In this document: positions 56,822 to 64,000 of the stretch, in pieces | Layout: the number at the start of each line of letters is the position of its first letter | Numbering within the stretch: position 1 is the first letter of the stretch | DNA from: Conus ventricosus | Lineage: Eukaryota > Mollusca > Gastropoda > Neogastropoda > Conidae | Assembly: GCA_018398815.1 (NCBI GenBank) | Contig: CM031607.1 | Location: forward strand, 89,608,136 to 89,672,135 | DNA length: 64,000 nucleotides | Direction: 5' to 3' | Program-made: the position numbers and the translations under genes | The notes under the pieces: generated by a model | What the model saw: the letters and a program-made list of their open reading frames with translations, nothing else | Database searches by the model: none | Told to the model about the DNA's origin: nothing

Positions 56822-57839
56822 TGTAATGTTGCGTATCCCAAATTCACACACCGTTTATACCACTAACATTCACTCACCACAATTTTACTTTTCAATCAAG
56901 GAGCCCGCAACATTAACTATCTCGGCTCGAAAATTACGCTATCTGACTCCCGAAATTAATACTCAAAAGACCAATAAACCACCACAATTTTCTAATTCTC
57001 AAACAACATCACATCACATTCAATCCTTCCCTAGCAAAACAACTTCACCGTAGTCACAGTTAAATGGCTTTCTTTACAACTGGAGATATTGGGAGTTGTA
57101 AATGCATCTAGTCTATCATCACAGACTTAAAAAATTTCCTGATATCAAATCGTCCAAACTGCCCATGCCTGAGAATCCTTTCCGTGTTGGATATCAGACT
57201 ACTTTTTCAACTGCAAGTCACACAGATAGGTTACAGAAGAGATCCAATGGTCAACTTACTGGACCTGGCGGAAAAGAACCAAGGCATTTGAATGTCTCCT
57301 GAAGCTGAAACTCTCCAAGTCAGTCTCAATCCGTACCAAACCACACACAAAAATATTAATACATTTGGCAGTCACATAAAACTCCTCCCTGGTGTGTATT
57401 ATCTGACGACATTTTGGATTCAGTTCACAGCGCAGTAGCAGACACTGTCCAGTCCAGCACAGCTCCTCAGCTCGTCGTGGAATTTCACCACTCAACACAC
57501 CCCGATAAAGTAATGATTCACAAAGTTGACACCTTTTGTCACAACACGGCTGGCCCCAAACTAGTAAACACAAATTCAGTTATCATATAAAAACATATTC
57601 TTTTTCTCTTGAAAGACTAACATTTCATCCACTATTTTTCGGGTTTTGTCAACTGACAAAACTCCATCTCCTTAGTCGTTCCTCCTCAGATGTCTTTAAA
57701 AACAATTTTTGTCATAAAAGCCTATTTTGACGTCATTTCATTTTGCTACGTAATTCTGCGTTCACCCTCATTAACCCATTATCTTCCTTCACCTTAACTC
57801 TTTCTGGTTATAACATCATTTGTTTCCCATCACATGACA
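56822..57839 (-). mobile_element. Gypsy 5' LTR
   Basis: 1018 bp, TG...CA ends. Together with the left LTR it is flanked by ATGTT on both sides (52321-52325 and 57840-57844). The LTRs differ by scattered indels and substitutions, so the insertion is not recent, or the consensus is noisy. Confidence 0.85.
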
Positions 57840-58030
57840 ATGTTATGCGTGCGTTCACACACGGAACTTCGGTTTGGACTCTTTGGGAAATGGAGTCAGA
57901 TACAATGTTAACTCTGAGGAAAATCCCCCTGTACCGAAGGGCCCCCGGCGAAATCGAGCCTGCACCCTCAGGTCACCAAGTTTTACGAGTCCGGCGCTCG
58001 ACCAACAGAGCTGTTCCCGCTCCCGGTTCA
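57840..58030 (-). mobile_element. SINE second copy, 5' (tRNA head) part
   Basis: Continues the SINE interrupted at 52325: gcgttcacacacggaac, then the tRNA-like head (tccggcgctcgaccaacagagct on the plus strand). The head is diverged in the A box region. Its join to the left part is restored if the Gypsy element and one ATGTT are removed. Confidence 0.8.
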
Positions 58031-58270
58031 AGCAAATTTAAATGATTTGAAGAAACATTCCCGAGTCGTGAGGTATTTCTCAGCTCACAAACAATTTGTT
58101 ATTGATCAACTTGTTTGTTCCTACAATGCCTGTTTAAAAAAGTATGGGCAGCCACAGTTTTATTTGCTGGACTGATTTGGAACTGAAATGAGCTGTATAT
58201 AAAAACTGGCCTTTTTTGTGACGTCAGGGGAAGGCTATTTTGAGCTGGAATGTTCATAAAAGAAACGCAT

Positions 58271-58304
<34 letters not shown>

Positions 58305-58930
58305 TTTCTCTCTCTCTCTCAACAGAAATAAATTGAAACAGAGGTGTGGAGGGCGAGGATAGGGCTCTTCAACGGGACTTTTACGGTCAGTGACGAGGGC
58401 AAAACGAAAAAGAAAGATGGCGAGTGGTTAAAGGGACAGGAGTGCGCGATATCTTGGTGGCTTTTTTGTGTTGTGGTGCTTTGCACTGACAATAGTATTT
58501 CGGCTACCAACATGACACGCGAGCTTTCGGCCCGCACTGGTTATCCGAGGGTTACAGAAAACGCGAAAGGGTTCCATACGGAACTTTAAGTGCCTACGAA
58601 ACATGGTGGACTGAAGGAATGAAAGCGGTGCAGAGGTCGAGTCGGAATGGCCAAGGTTAGGGACACACGGTGTTGAAATAACATGGACAGATTTAAACAT
58701 ACACTATTGACCGGGCTAACCCGAAGCGGATCCCCTGTGTTGCACCTCCTCCTGATGCTTAACCTCACTTATCTCTGGAAGAAGCTTGTCTTAAGTAATA
58801 AACGTGGAATCGAACCCAGGACCTAGTCTTAATACCAACGTGAAGCCAGATGAAGAAACCAAGAAACTAGAAACACACACTAGAAACAAAAACTGACCAA
58901 CATAGAAACACAAATGTCACAAATACTCCA
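58031..58930. other. No recognised gene; CT tract
   Basis: A CT-rich microsatellite at 58270-58320 is followed by moderately GC-rich non-coding sequence. No homology to the rest of the window. Confidence 0.5.
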
Positions 58931-58934
58931 GCCA

Positions 58935-59530
58935 TGAAATTACTCTCAGATGCCTTCAGCTCTCAAGCAGAAACAATCAATAGAATCGATCAGAAGCGAC
59001 TCTATGGCCCGAATCACTCAAAACCAACTACGCAAAGATATTTCGGACACGAAAAAAGCATACAAGCAAACAGAGACGCAGTTAAACATTTAACTGAGAA
59101 ACAGCACACCCAGTGAATAGAGTTGACAGCATGGAGATGAGCTAGACAGGCTAGAGAGCTTCTCAAGAGAACAATGTGAAGATCTTTGGACTGAAGGAAA
59201 TGCCGGATGAAAAGGAATAGAAAACTGCGAAGTCTTGGTAAAAGAACTGTTAGAGAAACATCTACCAGAAGAGGATTGGGCAGAAGATGCGATCGAGAGG
59301 GCGCATAGATTAGGGAGATTCAACCCGGCAAGTCACCAGCCAAGGCCTGTGTTAGTAAAGATGCTAAGGTGGAAAAGACGGGTTTAAATGCTGAGGAACT
59401 CTGTGGCTAGGGAGAGGTTAAAAAAAGAAGGAATTTGATTTGCCCAGGGCAGAACCAGACGACAGGCAGCGGTTCTAAAAGGACTGAGAGAAGAGGGCAG
59501 GTCAGGATACTTCGTTAGAGGCAAACTTTA
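58935..59530 (+). pseudogene. LINE ORF1 (coiled-coil / RNA-binding) fragment
   Basis: The plus strand encodes, across frame breaks, a Gln/Lys-rich N-terminal region and a coil, then ENCEVLVKELLEKHLPEEDW, AIERAHRLGRFNPASHQPRP and VLVKMLRWK. It ends with AAVLKGLREEGRSGYFVRGK before a stop at about 59531. The E..ERAHRLGR...RP(V/I) block is the hallmark of L1-like ORF1 proteins (Transposase_22 type). The element is cut about 70 bases before Maverick-like copy B begins. Confidence 0.75.
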
Positions 59531-59604
59531 AGGGGAAAAAAATGCCAATACGGACGGTACAACGTGCAGCGCGGAAGAATAGGACAGGATGACCATGATG
59601 AAGA

Positions 59605-59832
59605 AGAGAATGTAAATACTATGTTCAAGACCACCCTCTTATTTTGCATGAAAACCCCCTTTTCACATACAAAACACGTCCATCTCATGTCAGTTTTGGC
59701 CAAAATCAACACCTGTTTTTCACTAAAATTAACATGCAAAACCCCCAAAAAACGACGTAATCAGTACTTTAAAATGGGGGGCTTGCGTCTAGATAAGATA
59801 GGTGATCGTGAACATAGATATTTACATTCTCT
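59605..59832. repeat. Terminal fold-back of Maverick-like copy B
   Basis: Starts agagaatgtaaat and ends atttacattctct, with partial inward complementarity, as in copy A at 11682-11915. The flanking sequence differs from copy A, so homology begins here. Confidence 0.65.
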
Positions 59833-59849
59833 CCAAGGACATAAAAAAA

Positions 59850-60595
59850 TTTAAGGGGTTTTCAGTACGCCCTTCTACTTCTAGCACTATTAATAAATTA
59901 GAACAACAACTGGCTTTTCATCTTTATTAGTTAATTTTTACATCTAATGAAATTTTTTAGACCCCTCAATTAATTCTTTTAAAATTGACTGTTTCCATCA
60001 AACTTATATAACTGATAATCGCAAAACCTGCCGTAATGACGGCAGTGCTCATAGAACAGTAGATGGCTGGCCATTAACAAATTAGTATTTGTTTTTAACT
60101 GTTGTTTAAAAGGACATACAACATTGGGTTCACGAGAAAATCGGCTGGTCTAACTGCCTACATACTCATAAAGACCGCTTTTTAAGTACTATGTGTTTTA
60201 ATATATGTTTTACCACTATCAAAAAGCCTAAAATGCGAGCAAGGCTTCTAGGAAAAACGTACTTTCCCCCTTTTTTTTTAAGTTCTGGAAAATTCATAGT
60301 AATTATAAGATTTGCCTCATTAATTTTTAACTTAAAGTCAAAATTGCTAAATACTTCTCTTAAAGAACAAAAGCGTAGTAGCCATCGGGGATTTTTAAAT
60401 ATTTTAATAGATTGCCTTGTTCGCCCTTAACATCCACCCAGTTATTCTTGCTCTTTCAGATATGTTAACCCACATAACTTTAAAACCAATTTCTTTAAGG
60501 GCAATCCTACAAACCTCCTGCGCCAAATTGAGAATTGGGTACGTTAAGAACCCAACCAGTTTTTTTTGTTTTGGGTTATAGAGATGTAATCTTTT
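59850..60595 (-). pseudogene. Penton-like protein of Maverick-like copy B, broken
   Basis: Collinear with 11931-12645. The TAG found in copy A is a sense codon here, but a TGA interrupts a few codons further on, near 60047. A central stretch around 60140-60230 is rearranged, and several frame shifts occur. No usable frame remains. Confidence 0.55.
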
Positions 60596-60623
60596 TTATA
60601 ACATTTTAAAAACTATTTAAAAA

Positions 60624-61860
60624 ATGGAGCCTTTTAAATATAACGAAAGTGCCGCTTACAATGTAGGAGCGTTTTATAACCCCAAATCTTTGAACTTCAG
60701 TTTACTAACCATTGCAGTAGACAAATCATATGGCTTTTAAAATCAGACTTGTAAACCCTAACTAAATATTTAAATCCGCCAATAAATAGTGATAGAGTGC
60801 CATCAGCATGGTCATCCAGCCCCATGACGTTTTACCAGAATCAGTTAAATTTTTGCCCTTTACTGCGCAACTACTGGTGCGGGGTTTCATATGCAAACAT
60901 TTAAAAACCATCCCCAAACTTTTAGTAAGGTCAGTATATAACTTTCATGTTTATTACCAGTACAGACGAATACTAACTGAACTACAAGTGCCCCTCCCCC
61001 GCGACAACGCGTTTAATCCATTTAAAAGCCCAATGGACATTAATGCATATGAAAGATTTGCAACGAATTAACATTAATCCTTCAACTGATTTTAAACAAA
61101 AGTTAGACCGCAATCATGGGCCTAGGCACATTGTATTTGTGGGGGGTAAAAGAGAATATAATTATGACTACTGGCCTGGCCACACTTCTTTTCAACCCGA
61201 CAAACAAGTTCGATTGATGTCAATAGAACAAAAACACTCTAATGCTTGGGCAACATTTATCTTAGATGAAAGTAAAGGCCTAACAATGCAGGAGTTCAAA
61301 GGCTTAATGACACCTAAAGGACATATTTTGGTGTCTATTAGGAAACGCAAGCACAGACTAAGTCTAGCATAGTAGATCAATCTACTGGCTTTGATGCCAG
61401 GAAAAACAATTTCTAGCCAATTTAGAAGATGCTATTAACTCGGCTGTTGATTTGCCTGCCAGCTACAAGGTAAACAAGACGTTCTTGCACACGCTAGGTC
61501 AAAGGTTTTACTTTGTTGTGGGGCCCTGGATTATACATGCTACCCTCTGACCTTAGACTACAGTTGGCATGGGTACAGAATTATAATAACGAAATCCTCA
61601 TAGTGGAGACGACCAAAACTTAGGGCGCATCAAGGCTTAAACACAAGGCCTGCTCCATCCATTATAAAAAAGTACTTAGCCTGAAGAAAGTGATCCAGTT
61701 ATAAACGCCCCACAGCCAGAAAGCCAGTCCAGAAAGCACGCCACCCGTTTATCTGCCTCGCACTGACAGTCACACTAGCGAAAAGCAGCCCTCGTTGTAT
61801 TTTTAAAATTTTACTGGATTTTGCCATAACTTTATTTCACTAAAAATTAATCCAGCACTA
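60624..61860 (+). pseudogene. Conserved virus-like element protein, copy B, decayed
   Basis: Same start context and order as 12683-13900. The best parts are 61043-61372 (YNYDYWPGHTSFQPDKQVRL, NAWATFILDESKGLTM). Many more frame breaks than copy A. The same cysteine pair region and hydrophobic C-terminus can be followed at the nucleotide level. Confidence 0.6.
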
Positions 61861-63160
61861 GCACTCCTAACGTCCACAGATGGTCAGCCATATAAACCAG
61901 CAACTTTGCCTATAGTAGACAAAACCCAACTGACAACACTACCCATTATGCCAGGCAGAGCATCAAGCGCTTTGGCTGCTAATTTCTTTAATAAGTTTGC
62001 TAGATGATGCAATTGTTTTCTAATCCAACTTTTACCAGGCTGAGGTGTTGGGGGCGCTACTGACCTGTTGGTGCACTGCCGGTTAAAGCATAAACAAGTG
62101 TAGAGATAGCAAACCCAACAGCTGTTAATATGCTAACTACTGTAATCCCTCTTCTCTGAACAGAATCCTTATTCTTTCTGCTAGCGTAGTGTTTTCATGA
62201 AGTATTTCTTTTAACTTCTTTGAATTCTGGTTGTTTGTTTATTCTAGATTTCCTCTGAGATAGAAATTTCCCTTTTTAACCCGCTCTCCCCTTTCATCCA
62301 TTAACTTTCCCGTATTTTCTGCTGTATTCTAGCCTTTTCTTCTTGCCTAAATTGTTATCAACCAGCTAATTTTTTTCTTCTTCTATCTCTCTCTCTCTAG
62401 CCTACTAAGTTTTGCTGTGCTGTGCATTGTTGTTCTCTTATTGTCGTAAAAGCAGCCTTATAACCTGCAAGTTCGCGATTAAGACCAGGATTTTGCGCCT
62501 AGTCCCCATTTTAGACTCGACAATGGAGATCATGAATGTTTCTAATTTTTTTTTCTAAGTGCTCCTCACTTAAACTCGTTCAATTTCTTATTGCTTCAAA
62601 CTGTTCTTGTACCTAAATCCGAAAAGATGACATTCTATTTCAGTTTGTGTTGAACTTTTTGGCCCAAGATTCTGTTAAAAAAACTAACAGCTTTGGCTCT
62701 AGCTCTTTCAATGTTTAATCGCTTTTGTCTAACAGGAATCCTCTGTTTAATTGTGCTTAGTTTTAAAAACTTAGCTGGGTCTGGCTTGTAGTAACTCTTA
62801 CAAAATTTCTCCGCTAGTTCTTATTACAGATGGTTCTTTTATCCATCTTAAAATCAAAAGGACTTTGGCCTTCTGAGCTCTAGTCCAAGGGTTATGTAAA
62901 TGAGTTAATTCTATTGTTAATGTTCTGCACGAGATGCGCTAACTGAAGGGTGTTTTTCTGCTTTTTCTAATGAAAGGATTGAAGAACCTGCTTCTGCCTT
63001 TTTTTCTTTTTAAGTTCTTCGCGCAATGAAGGACTAATCTGTTTCCCTCTTCTTCAAATGAAGGGCCTGGCAGATCTCTTTCTTATCAGAAGATCAGGCA
63101 CGCCAAAATTTTCAGACAATTTTTATTTAATTCTTTTTTGTTTTAAAAAAAAACTCATTG
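61850..63160 (-). pseudogene. Coiled-coil / transmembrane protein, copy B, decayed
   Basis: Counterpart of 13880-14980. The ALPGI.GS tail and the following SWVLSTIGKVAG are kept in one frame (about 61985-61900). The coiled-coil part (62160-62560) is badly broken. Upstream sequence to about 63160 has no match in copy A and may be a longer N-terminal region lost from A, or an insertion. Confidence 0.5.
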
Positions 63161-63285
63161 GTGTGACCTCGATCCATACAGAAAAGAGAAGGAACCCTGG
63201 CTAAAGGTATAAGGCAGACTGAATTAGTGGAAATACCCATCAAAAGTTCACCTCCCGAACCCAAAAACCCCTTTTTTTTTAATTG

Positions 63286-63385
63286 NNNNNNNNNNNNNNN
63301 NNNNNNNNNNNNNNNNNNNNNNNNNNNNNNNNNNNNNNNNNNNNNNNNNNNNNNNNNNNNNNNNNNNNNNNNNNNNNNNNNNNNN
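63286..63385. other. Assembly gap, 100 N
   Basis: One hundred N shortly after the last base shared with copy A (about 63240); the right part of copy B, if present, is not assembled here. Confidence 1.
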
Positions 63386-63732
63386 TATTTTAAAAAACCC
63401 ATTTAGGCAAGGCCGGATGTAGTAAAAACAAATAGATGCACTTGTTATCTGCTCCCTTGGAAATAAAGTTGATCATCATCATTATCCCTTCTCTCTTTCA
63501 CACCAATATAACAGAATGCTGTTACTGTTTGTTAAGAAAAGAAAAACAAGGAGCAACTCATTAAATGTTCCTTAAAGTGTTTTGAATTGTTGTATCTCTT
63601 TATCTTTACGAAAAACAAATCTTGATATAAAGGAGAGATAATAGACAAAACGAATCGAGAGCGAGTGTCTGTGTGCATCTGTATGTCTTAGTGCCATTCC
63701 TTTTCAGCTTCAGTAATCCATGCCAGCATCTG
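63386..63732. other. No gene; possible retroelement 3' end
   Basis: The phrase ggaaataaagttgatcatcatcatt at about 63460 resembles common LINE 3' ends with a short repeat tail; otherwise unassigned. Confidence 0.35.
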
Positions 63733-64000
63733 CTCCTCCTCCTCCTCCTCCTCCTTCTTCTTCTTCTTCTTCTCTTCTTCTTCTTCTTCTTATCTTCCTT
63801 CTTCTTCTTCTTTTCTTCTTCTTCTTCTTTTCTTTTCTTTTTCTTCTTCTTCTTCTTCTTCTTTTCTTCTTCTTCTTCTTCTTCTTCTTCTTCTTTTCTT
63901 CTTCTTCTTCTTCTTCTTCTTCTTCTTCTTCTTTTCTTCTTCTTCTTCTTCTTCTTTTCCTTCTTCTTCTTCTTTTCTTCTTCTTCTTCTCTTCCTCCTC
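63733..64000. repeat. TTC / TCC microsatellite to window end
   Basis: CTC then TTC repeats with occasional TTTTC steps, continuing past the window. The purine/pyrimidine strand bias allows triplex formation. Confidence 0.95.

Overview
The window is animal nuclear DNA from an unpolished draft assembly, most likely a mollusc. The evidence is the remains of an LDLa/LRR/7TM receptor of the GRL101 type (known from the pond snail Lymnaea), tRNA-derived SINEs, Penelope-like elements, a Gypsy element, LINE remnants, a satellite, and long CA, CT, GATA and TTC microsatellites. Almost no reading frame is intact. Single-base frame breaks are so common that decay and consensus error cannot always be told apart. 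Two runs of N interrupt the sequence (1000 and 100 bases).

Layout. 1-9.1 kb is a stack of Penelope-like elements (PLEs) in both orientations. Three families of hammerhead-ribozyme motifs are visible: two in PLE terminal repeats and one in a separate ~630-bp repeat. 9.1-11.7 kb has a long CA tract and unrecognised DNA. 11.68 kb to at least 23.6 kb holds a decayed Maverick/Polinton-type virus-like element (copy A): a terminal fold-back, a penton-like gene, a second conserved protein, a coiled-coil/membrane protein and, far to the right, a protein-primed type B DNA polymerase on the minus strand. 24.9-28.3 kb contains microsatellites, a 54-bp-arm hairpin and a satellite that runs into the 1-kb gap. 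29.7-31.2 kb repeats PLE and 630-bp-family pieces.

31.5-34.8 kb holds the only host-gene-like material: minus-strand exons of an LDLa/LRR GPCR. 35.4-37.1 kb has a 70-base C tract, a SINE and a LINE reverse-transcriptase tail. 37.26-51.28 kb is a large inverted array of one LTR-like element (end unit L, interior I) in low-quality sequence. 52.0-58.0 kb is a clear nest: a SINE is split by an internally deleted Gypsy element with a perfect 5-bp target duplication, and the Gypsy 3' LTR is itself split by a poly(A)-tailed insertion flanked by a 112-bp identical direct repeat. 58.9-59.5 kb is a LINE ORF1 fragment. 59.6-63.24 kb is a second, shorter Maverick-like copy (copy B), ending near the 100-base gap. 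The window closes in a TTC tract.

No working host pathway is encoded here. The interest is in the mobile elements: a virus-like three-gene module kept in the same order in two copies, the self-cleaving ribozyme motifs, and readable insertion histories.
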